Positions 20,823 through 30,952 of a stretch of DNA of 64,000 nt are shown one piece after another. Within the stretch, counting starts at the first letter, position 1; each line of letters begins with the position of its first letter. Below the pieces are notes generated by a model. It saw nothing but the letters and a program-made list of their open reading frames with translations. It made no database searches and had not been told where the DNA came from. The translations under genes and the position numbers were made by a program. The stretch is from contig NZ_FYAU01000026.1 of the NCBI RefSeq assembly GCF_900185725.1, forward strand, positions 433,785 through 497,784, in the 5' to 3' direction. Origin of the DNA: Stappia sp. TSB10P1A. Lineage in GTDB: Bacteria; Pseudomonadota; Alphaproteobacteria; Rhizobiales; Stappiaceae.

Positions 20823-22178
20823 CTATTCCAGCAAGGGCGACCACGCCGGATCCGACGCGAAGGCCGGCGTCGGCACCCGCTGCTCGTTGTAGCCGGTCAG
20901 ATCCACGGTCCAGAGCTGCGGACCGCCCGTTGCGCCCGGCGTGTCGCGGAAGAACACCAGGACGCGGCCGTTCGGCGACCAGGCAGGCCCCTCGTTGTGA
21001 TAGCCCTCGGTGAGGACGCGCTCGCCGGACCCGTCCGGCCGCATGACGCCGATCATGAAGCGGCCCTGATGCATCTTGGTGAAGGCGATCAGATCGCCGC
21101 GCGGCGACCAGACCGGCGTCGAGTAGCGGCCCGGGCCGAAGCTGATGCGCTGCGGATTGCCGCCATTGGCCTCCATCACATAGAGCTGCTGGGTGCCGCC
21201 GCGGTCGGACTCGAAGACGATCCGGCGTCCGTCCGGCGAATAGGACGGGCTGGTGTCGATCGCCGGCGTGTTGGTCAGCCGCGTCGTGCGGCGCGAGCGC
21301 AGGTCCATCTCGAAGATATTGGCATTGCCGCCCTGCTGCAGGCTCATCGCCACCCGCTGGCCGTCCGGCGAGAAGCGCGGGGCGAAGGTCATGCCCGGGA
21401 AGTTGCCGACCATCTCGCGCTGCCCGGTCTCGATGTTGAGCAGATAGACGCGTGGGTCGGTGCCCGCATAGGCCATGTAGGTGACTTCCTGGCGCGAGGG
21501 CGAGAAGCGCGGCGTCAGCACCAGTTCGTTGCCATTGGTCAGGTAGCGGACATTGGCGCCGTCCTGGTCCATGATCGCCAGGCGCTTGACGCGCTTGTCC
21601 TTGGTTCCGGTCTCGTCGATGAAGACGATGCGGGTGTCGAAATAACCCTTCTCGCCGGTCAGCCGCTCATAGATCGCATCGGCGATGATATGGGCCATCC
21701 GCCGCCAGTTGTCGGCAGTGGTGTAGAATTGCTGGCCGAGCATCTGCTGGCCGGCAAAGACGTCCCACAGGCGGAACTCGGCGCGGATACGGCCGTCCGA
21801 CTGCCGCTCGATGGCACCGACCACCAAGGCCTGCGCGCCGATCGGGCGCCAGGAGGCGAATTGCGGCGGCGTGTTCACATCGACATTGGTCTCGATGAAG
21901 CTTGCCGGATCGAGCGGCCGGAACAGGCCGGACCTGGCAAGGTCGGCCTTGATCACGTCGGTGATCTGCGAGGCAAGCTGCGCCTCGCCGCCACGCCCTG
22001 CAAAAGCCGGCAGGGCGATGGGCAGCGGCTCGATATTGCCCTGGGTGATGTCGATCTCGATCACCGCCGATGCGCGCTCGGCCGGAAGCAGTCCGAAGCT
22101 CCAGATCACCGCCGCAAGCAGCAGGGCAGTGATCCGCAAGCCCGAGCTTGCAATGCTGGCAGATGCCTGTCTGATCAT
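20823..22178 (-). CDS. tolB: Tol-Pal system protein TolB
   Basis: 451 residues, periplasmic. Beta-propeller partner of Pal. Signal peptide [16 protein letters not shown] with cleavage around ASA; N-terminal domain containing [10 protein letters not shown] and [10 protein letters not shown]; then propeller blades each with a WSPDG- or SPDG-type motif: [70 protein letters not shown], and the last ending [13 protein letters not shown] lies 8 bases before the ATG. A 150-bp gap separates it from tolA, longer than the other gaps of the cluster, so an internal promoter is possible. Confidence 0.97.
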   Translation of the reverse strand: MIRQASASIASSGLRITALLLAAVIWSFGLLPAERASAVIEIDITQGNIEPLPIALPAFAGRGGEAQLASQITDVIKADLARSGLFRPLDPASFIETNVDVNTPPQFASWRPIGAQALVVGAIERQSDGRIRAEFRLWDVFAGQQMLGQQFYTTADNWRRMAHIIADAIYERLTGEKGYFDTRIVFIDETGTKDKRVKRLAIMDQDGANVRYLTNGNELVLTPRFSPSRQEVTYMAYAGTDPRVYLLNIETGQREMVGNFPGMTFAPRFSPDGQRVAMSLQQGGNANIFEMDLRSRRTTRLTNTPAIDTSPSYSPDGRRIVFESDRGGTQQLYVMEANGGNPQRISFGPGRYSTPVWSPRGDLIAFTKMHQGRFMIGVMRPDGSGERVLTEGYHNEGPAWSPNGRVLVFFRDTPGATGGPQLWTVDLTGYNEQRVPTPAFASDPAWSPLLE

Positions 22179-22328
22179 CCTCTAGGCTCCGTCGGTCCTG
22201 TGTCGCGGCGCACCGCGAAAGCGGATGTGCCGTGTCCCGGCCCATCCGTTGCGTGAGAATTCGTCATTTTCGCGTCCCTTGCGAATCTTGGCATATCCGC
22301 AACGGTCTTGGGATGTCCCGATCCATGC

Positions 22329-23273
22329 TCAGCCGCCGAGCAGTTCGCGCGGATCGAAATTGATGATCACTTCCCGCCAGGCATCGTATTTCGCCGCCGG
22401 CAGGGAATAGGGAGCGCAGCGCAGCACCGCCCGGCGCGCACTCTCCGCCGCAATGCCGAAGGACGGGTTGTTGCTGGAATTCATGATTTCCGGACGCTGG
22501 TCCACCTCGCCGCCCGGGGTGAGGAACACCTTGAGGCGGACATTGAGGTCACCCGCGCCGGCCGCGCCGGCCGGCGGGTTCCAGCAGCGCGAGATCTGCC
22601 CGCGCAGCGCGTCGATCTCCGACTGGCTCATCGTCACGCCGCTCTGCCCCTGGCGGCTGCCGAGCGACGCCGGCTGCGTCGAATTCGAGCTCGCCCCGCC
22701 CGCCGGCTCGACCTTGTTGAGCAGGGCGGCGATCTCGTTCGGATTGAAATTCTCGCGCGGCCGCTCGCGCTGCGGCTGCGCCGGCGGGGTCGGCTTGGAG
22801 CGCGGGCGCACGGTCGGCGGCGGCGGCGTTTCCGCCACTTTCTTCTCGGGCTCCGGGGCCGGGGTCGGCGCCGGCTCGGGCTCCGCCTTCGGCGCGGGAG
22901 GCTCGGGCGCCACCGGCTGCGGCTGCGGTTCGGGCGGCACGGGACGCTCGGGGGCGGGCGTCGGCTCCGGCGTGGGGGCGGGCGTTGGCGCCGGCGTTGC
23001 CTGGTTGGGACGCTTGGCCTCGGTCTCGGCCGGCTTCTCCTCGGCTTTTGGCTGCTCGACGGGCTTTTCGGTCGGCCGCGTCGCCTCGACCTCGCGCACT
23101 TCGGCCGTCTTCTCGCCGATGCGCAGGCGGGTCAGTTCGGAGACGGGCACCAGATCGACAGGCAGGCTGTCCACCGGCGCGATCTCGAACGGCTTCGCAT
23201 CGGGGAAGGACATCACTCCCCAAAGCAGCACGGCCAGATGGCCGGCAGTCGATGCGATGAGCCCGACACGCAT
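22329..23273 (-). CDS. tolA: TolA-like inner-membrane energy transducer
   Basis: 314 residues. Spans the periplasm to couple the TolQR proton motor to TolB-Pal. N-terminal membrane helix (GLIASTAGHLAVLLWGVMSF). The middle (about residues 60-175) is an unusually Pro-rich stalk with PAPTPAPTPEPTPAPE-type runs, instead of the Ala/Lys/Glu helix of enterobacterial TolA. The C-terminal domain contains QISRCWNPPAGA and LKVFLTPGGEV, as in alphaproteobacterial TolA. It follows tolR by 4 bases. The identification rests on position and the C-terminal domain; the stalk itself is not conserved. Confidence 0.9.
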   Translation of the reverse strand: MRVGLIASTAGHLAVLLWGVMSFPDAKPFEIAPVDSLPVDLVPVSELTRLRIGEKTAEVREVEATRPTEKPVEQPKAEEKPAETEAKRPNQATPAPTPAPTPEPTPAPERPVPPEPQPQPVAPEPPAPKAEPEPAPTPAPEPEKKVAETPPPPTVRPRSKPTPPAQPQRERPRENFNPNEIAALLNKVEPAGGASSNSTQPASLGSRQGQSGVTMSQSEIDALRGQISRCWNPPAGAAGAGDLNVRLKVFLTPGGEVDQRPEIMNSSNNPSFGIAAESARRAVLRCAPYSLPAAKYDAWREVIINFDPRELLGG

Positions 23274-23277
23274 GGGC

Positions 23278-23730
23278 CTACTGCTGCTCCTCGAGCGTCA
23301 CGAGGCCGATCCGCTTGTAGCCGGCCGCGCTGATCCGCCCCATCACCCGCATGATTGTGCCGTAGTCGGCGTTCTGGTCGCCGCGCACGAAGATCCGCTC
23401 CTCGTAGCCGGCGCGCGCGATCGCCTCCAGTTTCGGCACCACTTCCTCGGCGGCGATTTCCGTCTCCTGGATATAGATCCGCCCATCCGCGGCCACCGAA
23501 ATCGTGATCGGCTCGGTGGCGCCCTCCATCGGGCTCGCCTGCGTCTCGGGCAGGTCGAGCGGCACGCCGACGGTGAGCAGCGGCGCCGCGACCATGAAGA
23601 TGATCAGCAGCACCAGCATCACGTCCACGAAGGGCGTGACGTTGATCTCGCTCATCGGCTGGCTGCGCCTGCGGCGCCGCCGTCTGCCGGTGTCCTCGGG
23701 CGCCGCGCCGCCGGCGGACTGCATGCCCAT
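23278..23730 (-). CDS. tolR: Tol-Pal system protein TolR
   Basis: 150 residues, ExbD/TolR family. Single transmembrane helix VDVMLVLLIIFMVAAPLLTV preceded by SEINVTPFVD; the Asp of FVDVML is the proton-carrying residue. The periplasmic part (ITISVAADGRIYIQ and IFVRGDQNADYG) matches TolR. A run of about eight Arg (GRRRRRRRS) on the cytoplasmic side, before the helix, follows the positive-inside rule and is stronger than in most relatives. Start ATG 23730 has AGGAGCTGACCCC. It lies 4 bases after tolQ and 4 before tolA. Confidence 0.96.
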   Translation of the reverse strand: MGMQSAGGAAPEDTGRRRRRRRSQPMSEINVTPFVDVMLVLLIIFMVAAPLLTVGVPLDLPETQASPMEGATEPITISVAADGRIYIQETEIAAEEVVPKLEAIARAGYEERIFVRGDQNADYGTIMRVMGRISAAGYKRIGLVTLEEQQ

Positions 23731-23734
23731 GGGG

Positions 23735-24448
<714 letters not shown>

Positions 24449-24606
24449 CTAATTCAGGACCTCTTGCCCGATACCATTGGCGCACATGCCGGATCGGTTG
24501 CCGGTTGCCCGTATCGATCGGGCCAGTCGGTTGTCCGCTGATCGACCGCCTCAATGACGAGCGATTTTGGCGAAACTGGGACTGTTTCCGCCGATAACCT
24601 GCGGCA

Positions 24607-24621
24607 TTAAGCCAGCGTTAA
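24607..24621. promoter_or_regulatory. Putative CtrA binding site upstream of tolQ
   Basis: TTAA-GCCAGCG-TTAA fits the CtrA box; another GTTAAG lies at 24634-24639. It is 159 bases before the tolQ ATG and 14 bases past the ybgC stop. Inferred only from the consensus. Confidence 0.45.
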
Positions 24622-24634
24622 GGTTACTGTCGCG

Positions 24635-25108
24635 TTAAGACGGCGCGATGTCGGCGGTCAGGCGGGCGGCGAGCGCCGGCGGCAGGCGGCGCGGCCGCCC
24701 TTGCGGAGAAATCACCGCAACCGTCACCAAGGCGGAAAACAGCAGAACCTCTGCGCGCCGCACTTCCTGGTTAAGGACGATGCGCGCGCCGCGCGCCTCG
24801 GTAAGGCGCGTTGCGACCTCCAGCCGGTCGTCGATGCGCGCCGGCGCGTGAAAATCGATCTCCATGTGCCGGACGGCGAAGGCCAACGGTTCGCCATGAG
24901 CGCCGGCGGCCAGCTCGTTGTGGTGGACGCCGCACAGACGCAGGAAATCCGAGCGGCCGCGCTCGGCGAATTTCAGATAGGCGGCGTGATAGACTACGCC
25001 GGTGAAATCGGTGTCCTCGTAATAGACCCGCACCGGCAGGACATGCCGCCCCTCCTCGATCCGGCCGGCAAGGTCCGGCCAGCGGCCATCCTCCTCACGT
25101 GTCGTCAT
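24635..25108 (-). CDS. ybgC: Acyl-CoA thioesterase YbgC
   Basis: 157 residues, hot-dog fold. Tol-associated thioesterase of the 4-hydroxybenzoyl-CoA type; physiological substrate unsettled, possibly acyl-CoA or acyl-ACP for phospholipid synthesis. The active-site block [20 protein letters not shown] contains the catalytic Asp, and [11 protein letters not shown] follows as in the family. ATG 25108 lies inside the end of ruvB (14-base overlap), so translation is probably coupled. It sits between ruvB and tolQ, the classic ruvCAB-ybgC-tol order. Confidence 0.95.
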   Translation of the reverse strand: MTTREEDGRWPDLAGRIEEGRHVLPVRVYYEDTDFTGVVYHAAYLKFAERGRSDFLRLCGVHHNELAAGAHGEPLAFAVRHMEIDFHAPARIDDRLEVATRLTEARGARIVLNQEVRRAEVLLFSALVTVAVISPQGRPRRLPPALAARLTADIAPS

Positions 25109-26141
25109 CGGTGAACAGCCCGAGCTGCGGTGCGCCGCCGCCCTGCGGAACCGCCAGCCCCAGATGCTGGAAGGCGAGCGGCGTCAGGATGCGTCCGCGC
25201 GGCGTGCGCTGGATATAGCCCTGCTGGATCAGATAGGGCTCGACGATCTCCTCGATGGCATCGCGCGGCTCCGACAGGGCGGCGGCGATGGTCTCGATGC
25301 CGACCGGCCCGCCGCCGAACTTCAGCGCGATCTGGTTGAGATAGCGCCGGTCGAGCTGGTCGAGGCCGGCGCTGTCCACCTCGAGCTGGGTCAGCGCCCG
25401 GTCGGCGATGGCGGCATCCACCGTTTCCTGACCGGCAACCACCGCGAAGTCGCGCACCCGTCGCAGCAGGCGGCCGGCGATGCGCGGCGTGCCGCGCGCG
25501 CGCCGGGCGATCTCCCGCGCCCCGTCGTCGCTCATGCCGAGGCCGAGGATGCGGGCGCCGCGCCGCACGATCAGCTCCAGCTCCTCGGAGGTGTAGAACT
25601 GCAGGCGGACGGGAATGCCGAACCGGTCGCGCAGCGGTGTCGTCAGGAGGCCGAGCCGCGTCGTCGCCGCGACCAGGGTGAAGCGCGCGAGGTCGATCTT
25701 CACCGAACGCGCCGCCGGGCCCTCGCCGATGATCAGGTCGAGCTGGAAGTCCTCCATCGCCGGATAGAGCACTTCTTCGACGGCCGGGCTGAGACGGTGG
25801 ATCTCGTCGATGAACAGGACGTCGCGGTCCTCCAGATTGGTCAGCAAGGCAGCAAGATCGCCGGCCTTGGCGATCACCGGGCCGGAGGTCGCGCGGAAAT
25901 TGACGCCGAGCTCCCGCGCCATGATCTGGGCGAGCGTCGTCTTGCCGAGACCCGGAGGTCCGACGAAGAGCACATGGTCGAGCGCCTCGCCGCGGGCCTT
26001 GGCCGCGCCGATGAAGACCTTGAGATTGGCGCGCGCCTGCGCCTGGCCGACGAAATCGTCGAGCACCTGCGGGCGCATCGTCGTGTCGATCTCGTCGCCG
26101 CGCAGTTCCGGCGAGACGAGGCGGCCGGCGTCCTCGCTCAT
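25095..26141 (-). CDS. ruvB: Holliday junction branch-migration helicase RuvB
   Basis: 348 residues. Hexameric AAA+ motor that drives Holliday-junction migration together with RuvA. Contains [17 protein letters not shown], Walker [12 protein letters not shown], Walker [11 protein letters not shown], sensor region [20 protein letters not shown], and the winged-helix end with [32 protein letters not shown]. All motor residues are intact. The ATG overlaps the ruvA stop by 4 bases (ATGA), with AAGGAG upstream. Confidence 0.98.
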   Translation of the reverse strand: MSEDAGRLVSPELRGDEIDTTMRPQVLDDFVGQAQARANLKVFIGAAKARGEALDHVLFVGPPGLGKTTLAQIMARELGVNFRATSGPVIAKAGDLAALLTNLEDRDVLFIDEIHRLSPAVEEVLYPAMEDFQLDLIIGEGPAARSVKIDLARFTLVAATTRLGLLTTPLRDRFGIPVRLQFYTSEELELIVRRGARILGLGMSDDGAREIARRARGTPRIAGRLLRRVRDFAVVAGQETVDAAIADRALTQLEVDSAGLDQLDRRYLNQIALKFGGGPVGIETIAAALSEPRDAIEEIVEPYLIQQGYIQRTPRGRILTPLAFQHLGLAVPQGGGAPQLGLFTDDDT

Positions 26142-26752
26142 CTGGCAAGCTCCTTGAGGCCGAGACGGATCAGCGTGGCGGCCTCGGCGCCCTCGCCCGC
26201 GCTCTTGACGGCGGCGGCCACCGCGGCGCTCGCCTGCGCCGGCTGATAGCCGAGATTGACGAGGGCCGACACCGCATCGCCGACCGCCGTCGGCACGGCG
26301 GCGGAAGCCTGCTGCGCGGCGGCGATGGTGCCGGCATCGACGCTGGCAAAGGCCGGCGCCTTGCTCTTCAGTTCGGTGACGATGCGCTCGGCGACCCGCT
26401 TGCCGATGCCCGGCGCACGGGCGATCTGGGCCGTATCGCCCAGCGCCACCGCATTGGCGAGTTCGGACGCCTTCATCACGCCGAGCGCCGCCAGCGCCAC
26501 CTTGGCGCCGACCCCCTGCACGGTCATCAGCAGTTGGAACCAGGCCTTTTCCGAGGCGCTGGAGAACCCGTAAAGGCGGATCATGTCCTCGCGCACCAGG
26601 GTCTCGATATGCAGCACCGCCGCCTCGCCGCGCCCCGGCAGGCCCTGCAGCACGCGCGCCGGCGCATAGACCAGATAGCCGACGCCGTGAACATCGAGGA
26701 TCAGGTGATCGTCGCCGATCTCGTCGACCACACCCTTGAGTTTGCCGATCAT
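26138..26752 (-). CDS. ruvA: Holliday junction DNA helicase subunit RuvA
   Basis: 204 residues. Tetrameric DNA-binding partner of RuvB and RuvC. N-terminal OB domain starts [20 protein letters not shown] with DVHGVGYLV; helix-hairpin-helix motifs are seen in [16 protein letters not shown] and [16 protein letters not shown]; the C-terminal RuvB-binding domain contains [18 protein letters not shown]. An Ala-rich linker joins the last two. ATG has GGGAGACGGGC upstream. 28 bases after ruvC. Confidence 0.97.
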   Translation of the reverse strand: MIGKLKGVVDEIGDDHLILDVHGVGYLVYAPARVLQGLPGRGEAAVLHIETLVREDMIRLYGFSSASEKAWFQLLMTVQGVGAKVALAALGVMKASELANAVALGDTAQIARAPGIGKRVAERIVTELKSKAPAFASVDAGTIAAAQQASAAVPTAVGDAVSALVNLGYQPAQASAAVAAAVKSAGEGAEAATLIRLGLKELAR

Positions 26753-26780
26753 GCCCGTCTCCCGGCTCCCATGGACAGAG

Positions 26781-27320
26781 TCATCGCGCCAGCTTCTCGG
26801 CGATACGCGCCGCCGCCGGCGTCACCCGGTGCTGGGCATGGCAGATGGCGATGGCCAGCGCGTCCGCCGCATCGTCGGAATTGAACGTCGCCTTCGGCAT
26901 CAGCACCTTCACCATCATGCGGATCTGCTCCTTCTCCGCGTGGCCGGTGCCGACGACCGTCTTCTTGACGAGGTTCGGCGCGTATTCGGACACGGCGAGC
27001 CCGTTCAGCGCCGGCACGAGCAGCGCGATGCCGCGCGCCTGGCCAAGCTTCAGCGTCGCCCCGGCATCCTTGTTGACGAAGGTGAGTTCCACCGCCGCCT
27101 CGTCCGGCGCCTGCTGCCCGACGACCTCCTGCAACCCGTCATGCAACTGGCGCAGCCGGTCGGACAGCGGCAGCCGGTTGTCGGAGAGGACGGTGCCGCT
27201 CGCGGCGAAACCCATGCGGTTGCCCTCGACCACGATCACCCCCCAGCCGGTGCGCCGGAGGCCTGGATCGATGCCAAGGATGCGAATCGGGAGTGCCATG
27301 GAACAAATCGGTAACGCCAT
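26781..27320 (-). CDS. ruvC: Crossover junction endodeoxyribonuclease RuvC
   Basis: 179 residues from the chosen start. Resolves Holliday junctions. The four acidic catalytic residues are visible: Asp in [15 protein letters not shown], Glu in [11 protein letters not shown], and two Asp in [15 protein letters not shown]. Two in-frame ATG codons are possible: 27320 (preceded by AGGGGCGGCGA, a fair Shine-Dalgarno) and 27299 (no ribosome-binding site but closer to the family N-terminus). Both begin a copy of MALPI, so the start region appears duplicated. First gene of ruvCAB, after yebC and its terminator. Confidence 0.96.
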   Translation of the reverse strand: MALPICSMALPIRILGIDPGLRRTGWGVIVVEGNRMGFAASGTVLSDNRLPLSDRLRQLHDGLQEVVGQQAPDEAAVELTFVNKDAGATLKLGQARGIALLVPALNGLAVSEYAPNLVKKTVVGTGHAEKEQIRMMVKVLMPKATFNSDDAADALAIAICHAQHRVTPAAARIAEKLAR

Positions 27321-27393
27321 TCGCCGCCCCTGACCAGCGCGGACATGGCGCCAGCCCCGCAAACCAGCAGAAAACCGGGCGCCGTAAACGACG

Positions 27394-27422
27394 AAAGCCC
27401 GGCGAGAAACCCGCCGGGCTTT
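27394..27422 (-). terminator. Intrinsic terminator of yebC
   Basis: 11-bp perfect stem AAAGCCCGGCG/CGCCGGGCTTT with a 7-base loop, 28 bases past the yebC stop. The AAA/TTT ends would let it act in either direction. Confidence 0.88.
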
Positions 27423-27450
27423 TGCAGGGACGCAAAGGAAGCGCGGGTGC

Positions 27451-28200
27451 TCAGGCCGCCGTCAGGCGGGCCAGCGTTTCCTCGTCGACGTCGAAGTTGG
27501 AGTAGACGTTCTGCACGTCGTCGTCGTCTTCCAGCAGGCCGATCAGCTTCAGCATGGTCTGGGCCTTGTCGGCATCGACCGGGGTCAGCGTCTGCGGCTT
27601 CCACACGGTCTTGACGGTCTCGGCCTCGCCGAGCGTGGCTTCCAGCGCCTTGGAGACCTCGCCGAGATCCTCGAAGGCGCAGGTGACCACGTGGCTGGTC
27701 TCGTCGGACTGCACGTCCTCGGCGCCGGCTTCGATGGCGGCCTCCAGAATCGCGTCGGCGCTGCCGGCCGCGGCCGGATAGACGATCTCGCCGATGCGAT
27801 CGAACATGAAGGCGACCGAGCCGGTCTCGCCCATCGACCCGCCACATTTGGAGAAGTAGGAGCGCACATTGGAGGCCGAGCGGTTGCGATTGTCGGTCAG
27901 TATCTCGACGATCACCGCGACGCCCGCCGGGCCGTAGCCCTCGTAGCGGATCTCCTCGTAATTGTCGCCGTCACCGGCCTGCGACTTGTTGATGGCCCGC
28001 TGGATGTTGTCCTTGGGCATCGACTGCGCCCTGGCGTTCTGCACGGCCAGGCGCAGGCGCGGATTGGAGTTGATGTCCGTGCCGCCCATCTTCGCCGCGA
28101 CCGTGATCTCCTTCGACAGTTTGGAGAAGATCTTCGAGCGGACCGCGTCCTGACGGCCCTTCCGGTGCATGATGTTCTTGAATTGGGAATGTCCGGCCAT
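27451..28200 (-). CDS. yebC: YebC/PmpR-family regulatory protein (TACO1-like)
   Basis: 249 residues. Starts [20 protein letters not shown], the family hallmark, followed by [20 protein letters not shown] and [11 protein letters not shown]. Members have been described as DNA-binding transcription regulators and, for TACO1-type relatives, as translation factors relieving ribosome stalling; which applies here is not shown. ATG 28200 has AGGAAGCGAC directly upstream; 50 upstream in-frame residues are not family-like. YebC-ruvCAB linkage is common across bacteria. The 224-bp gap to the next upstream gene shows no clear gene. Confidence 0.96.
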   Translation of the reverse strand: MAGHSQFKNIMHRKGRQDAVRSKIFSKLSKEITVAAKMGGTDINSNPRLRLAVQNARAQSMPKDNIQRAINKSQAGDGDNYEEIRYEGYGPAGVAVIVEILTDNRNRSASNVRSYFSKCGGSMGETGSVAFMFDRIGEIVYPAAAGSADAILEAAIEAGAEDVQSDETSHVVTCAFEDLGEVSKALEATLGEAETVKTVWKPQTLTPVDADKAQTMLKLIGLLEDDDDVQNVYSNFDVDEETLARLTAA

Positions 28201-28424
28201 GTCGCTTCCTGGTCTTGTCGGGAACGCCGGCGGTCTCGGCCACGCCTTGGCGCGGCCCGGACACGGTCTCCAGGCGCGTTCCTCCCGGATTGATGTCGGG
28301 CAGGCGGGCCCGATCGGCTGCTGCCGATCCCGATCCGCCTGCAATCTCAAAAGATCGGCGCGTTATAGGCCGCAGCGGCAAGAAAATCCAGCATCGGCTG
28401 GCGATACCGGCAACGCCTTTTGCG

Positions 28425-29252
28425 TCATCCTGCCGTCCAGAACGCGGGCAGCGCGCGGGTCAGTCGCCCGCCCAGCCGCACCGGTTCGATGGCGGTGGCA
28501 AGGCCGCTGGCGTCGTCCACCTCGACCGCGACCCCGCACACCGTCGCCTCGCCCGTTGCCGGGGTGAAGCGCCCGGACGGGATCTTGCGCAGGAAGCGGG
28601 AGATCGGCTCGTCCTTCTCCATGCCGAGCACCGAATCGTAGTCGCCGCACATGCCGGCATCGCTCATATAGGCGGTGCCGCCCGGCAGGATCTGGTGGTC
28701 GGCGGTGGGCACATGCGTGTGCGTTCCCACCACCAGCGTTGCCCGCCCGTCGACGAAATGCGCCAGCGCCTGCTTCTCGCTGGTCGCCTCCGCATGCATG
28801 TCGATGACGATGGCATCCGCCACCTGGCCGAGCGGCGTTGCATCCAGCACCCGCTCCACCGCAACGAAAGGATCGTCGAGACTGTCCATGAACACCCGGC
28901 CCATGACATTCATCACCAGCACCCTTGCGCCGTTGCGCGCGGTGAACAGGTTGGCGCCGCGCCCCGGCGCCCCTTGCGGGAAGTTGAGCGGGCGCAGCAG
29001 GCGGTCCTGCCGCTCGATATAGACCAGCGTGTCGCGCTGGTCCCACACATGGTTGCCGGTGGTGACGACATCCGCCCCCGCATCCAGCACGTCCTGCAGG
29101 ATCTCCTCGGTGATGCCGAAGCCGGCCGCCGAGTTCTCGCCATTGACGATCACGAAGTCGATGGAGTGGCGCTCGACCAGCCCCGGCAGCAGATCGGTCG
29201 CCGCCTGGCGGCCGCTGCGGCCGACGAGATCTCCCAGAAACAGCAGCCTCAT
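28425..29252 (-). CDS. YmdB-like metallophosphoesterase (TIGR00282 family)
   Basis: 275 residues. Calcineurin-like phosphoesterase; homologues hydrolyse cyclic nucleotides such as 2',3'-cAMP. Metal ligands are visible in order: RLLFLGDLVGRSGR, VIVNGENSAAGFG, TTGNHVWDQRD, DMHAEATSEKQA and GTHTHVPTADHQILP. The last block TAYMSDAGMCGDYDSVLGM is a family signature. The ATG overlaps the stop of the cyclo-ligase gene by 4 bases, so the two are translationally coupled. Two class III cyclases in the same window make a cyclic-nucleotide role worth testing, but that is inference. Confidence 0.93.
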   Translation of the reverse strand: MRLLFLGDLVGRSGRQAATDLLPGLVERHSIDFVIVNGENSAAGFGITEEILQDVLDAGADVVTTGNHVWDQRDTLVYIERQDRLLRPLNFPQGAPGRGANLFTARNGARVLVMNVMGRVFMDSLDDPFVAVERVLDATPLGQVADAIVIDMHAEATSEKQALAHFVDGRATLVVGTHTHVPTADHQILPGGTAYMSDAGMCGDYDSVLGMEKDEPISRFLRKIPSGRFTPATGEATVCGVAVEVDDASGLATAIEPVRLGGRLTRALPAFWTAG

Positions 29253-29872
29253 GCCCGCTCGGGTCCTTCCAGTTGGATGAAGCCGCGCTCGGTCAGGATC
29301 CGGTCGAGGCGGCGGTCGTGGGGTTCCTCCGGCACGCTTTCCACGTCCTGCAGCGAAAAGGCAATACCGACGGTTGCCGGCGGCGCGCCGCGCGCGGCGG
29401 CAATGCGCGCGATCGCCCGGTCGTAATAGCCCCGGCCATAGCCGATCCGCCCGCCCCGCCGGTCGAAGGCGGCGAGCGGCACCAGCATGCAGTCGGGCAC
29501 AAGGACGTCCGCATCGGCGGGCGGTTCGGCCGTGCCGAAGCCGGCGGGCACCAGCACGGTCTCGCGGGTCAGCCGGCGGAACACCAGGTCGCCGTCGACG
29601 ATCGCCGGCAGGCACAGCGCGTGTCCGCGCGCGCGCAGCGCATCCATCAACGGCCGGGGGTCGATCTCGTCGCGGATCGGCCAGAAGCCGGAGACGACGG
29701 CGCCCTCCGGAAAACGCAGCGCATCAACGGCCTCGGCCAGCGCCAGGCCGCCCTCGATCCGCGCCTGGACGGGCAGGCCGGCGCGGCGCCCGAGCGCCTC
29801 CTTGCGGCGCAGGGACTTCAACGCGCGCAGGGCGCGGATCTCTTGCGGAATGTCGGTATCGGGAAAGGTCAA
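29249..29872 (-). CDS. 5-formyltetrahydrofolate cyclo-ligase
   Basis: 207 residues. Converts 5-formyl-THF to 5,10-methenyl-THF with ATP, returning a storage folate to one-carbon metabolism. The family motif GGRIGYGRGYYDRAIA is present, with KSLRRKEALGRR near the start (substrate phosphate contact) and VPDCMLVPLAAFDRRG. The start codon is TTG at 29872 with GGGGAG 8 bases upstream; no ATG is available in frame before it. It lies just downstream of the 6S RNA gene on the same strand, the ssrS-fau (ygfA) order also known in Escherichia coli, so the mRNA may be a read-through of 6S RNA. Confidence 0.94.
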   Translation of the reverse strand: MTFPDTDIPQEIRALRALKSLRRKEALGRRAGLPVQARIEGGLALAEAVDALRFPEGAVVSGFWPIRDEIDPRPLMDALRARGHALCLPAIVDGDLVFRRLTRETVLVPAGFGTAEPPADADVLVPDCMLVPLAAFDRRGGRIGYGRGYYDRAIARIAAARGAPPATVGIAFSLQDVESVPEEPHDRRLDRILTERGFIQLEGPERA

Positions 29873-29948
29873 GCGTCGTGCTCCCCGGAGCGGCGGCCGA
29901 AAGGGCTGCCGACGCTCCGTCCAGGGCGACGGCGATAGAGGGAAATGA

Positions 29949-30101
29949 CGTGGCCACCTCGGCCGTTGGAGGTTGCAATCCCGGGAAACCTACAGAGTAG
30001 GTGGGCGCCGTATGCCCCAGCCCACGGGCCGGAGCAGGAACAGCTCCCTAGGGATGCGTAAGGCCCCGGGGATATGTCTCCTGACGCACCGCGCAGCCAC
30101 G
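29949..30101 (-). ncRNA. ssrS: 6S RNA
   Basis: About 153 nt on the minus strand. 6S RNA mimics an open promoter and binds sigma-70 RNA polymerase in slow growth. The ends pair (CGTGGC near 30101 with GCCACG near 29949), and inside are the alphaproteobacterial 6S signatures CCTTACGCATCCCTAGGGA and CCACCTACTCTGTAGGTTTC. It lies between zapA and the 5-formyl-THF cyclo-ligase gene, its standard location. A good sigma-70 promoter (30111-30139) ends where the RNA begins. End points are estimated to within a few bases. The cyclo-ligase start follows 77 bases downstream. Confidence 0.92.
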
Positions 30102-30110
30102 CCAATTCCG

Positions 30111-30139
30111 ATATAGGGTCGCTTTGCCGCGAAATACAA
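30111..30139 (-). promoter_or_regulatory. 6S RNA promoter
   Basis: Minus-strand TTGTAT (30139-30134), 17-base spacer, CTATAT (30116-30111). Transcription would start about 7-10 bases later, at the predicted 6S 5' end. Confidence 0.75.
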
Positions 30140-30211
30140 CACACGTTTTCGCATGCCCGGTTTTCGCATGGCCGGCCGGCAGCGCGCGGAACGCCCGGCG
30201 CGCGCGGCCGG

Positions 30212-30589
30212 TCACGCATCCGCGGGTCGCAGCGATCGCGCCAGCCCGTCCGCCAGCGCCTCGACCTTTTCGGCCGCGTTGACGATGCGGCCGGCAAGCT
30301 CGGCTTCGTTGCGCGCCGCGCTGTCCAGCGCCACCCTTCGCGCTTCGCGCAGGCTGTCGACCTCGTCCTGCAGCGCCGCGAGCCGCCGCTCGCGCTCCAC
30401 CAGTTCGTCGGTGACCATGATCCCGGCCATCACCGTCAGGCGCAGGTCGCCGATCTCGCCGAAACTACCGCGCAGGCTGTCGATGGCGCTGTCGAAGCGG
30501 CGGGCAAGCGCGGTCAGCCGCTCCTCCTCGCCGTCGTCGCAGGCCATGCGGAAGCTGCGTCCGTTGATCGTCACGATTATCTGAGCCAT
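30212..30589 (-). CDS. zapA: Cell division protein ZapA
   Basis: 125 residues. Binds FtsZ and promotes Z-ring bundling. N-terminal domain AQIIVTINGRSFRMACDDGE matches ZapA, followed by ALARRFDSAIDSL and a long C-terminal coiled coil (ELVERERRLAALQDEVDSLR). The zapA - 6S RNA - cyclo-ligase order supports the call. It starts 12 bases after the small coiled-coil gene upstream, so they are co-transcribed; the ribosome-binding site is GGCGAGGCG next to ATG. A 73-bp gap to the 6S promoter region follows. Confidence 0.94.
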   Translation of the reverse strand: MAQIIVTINGRSFRMACDDGEEERLTALARRFDSAIDSLRGSFGEIGDLRLTVMAGIMVTDELVERERRLAALQDEVDSLREARRVALDSAARNEAELAGRIVNAAEKVEALADGLARSLRPADA

Positions 30590-30601
30590 CGCCTCGCCGC
30601 C

Positions 30602-30952
30602 TCAGCCGCCATGCGTCTCGAGCACGGAGCGGATCGATTCCATCGCCGACACCAGCCGTCGCGACACCTCGCGATTGGCATCCTCCAGCCGGGCGACACG
30701 CGCCTCGGCGGTGTCCAGCGTCGCGGCCAGCGAGGACCGGTCTTCGCCCAGCCGCTGCAATTCCTCCTGCAGGCCGCTCAGCGACATGTCCGCCTCCAGC
30801 CGCCGCTGCACCGCCGCGTCCAGCCGGGCCACCGCCCGCGCCAGCCGGTCCAGCGCGGCATCGACGCTGGCGCCGGGACCTGCCGCGGACGCGACCGGCC
30901 GGGTCTCGCCCCTGCCCGTCTGCCCCCCGGAAACCCCCGACGTATCGTCCAT
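30602..30952 (-). CDS. DUF4164-like coiled-coil protein
   Basis: 116 residues, function unknown. After a Gly/Ser-rich N-terminus, nearly the whole protein is heptad-like: VDAALDRLARAVARLDAAV, LSGLQEELQRLGEDRSSLAA and ARVARLEDANREVSRRL. A small DUF4164 protein directly upstream of zapA is frequent in rhizobia, suggesting a division-linked role by association only. ATG 30952 has AAGGGGTTGG before it; an upstream in-frame start at 30982 is less likely. The 396-bp region between this gene and tkt (30953-31348) holds both promoters and no gene. Confidence 0.82.
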   Translation of the reverse strand: MDDTSGVSGGQTGRGETRPVASAAGPGASVDAALDRLARAVARLDAAVQRRLEADMSLSGLQEELQRLGEDRSSLAATLDTAEARVARLEDANREVSRRLVSAMESIRSVLETHGG

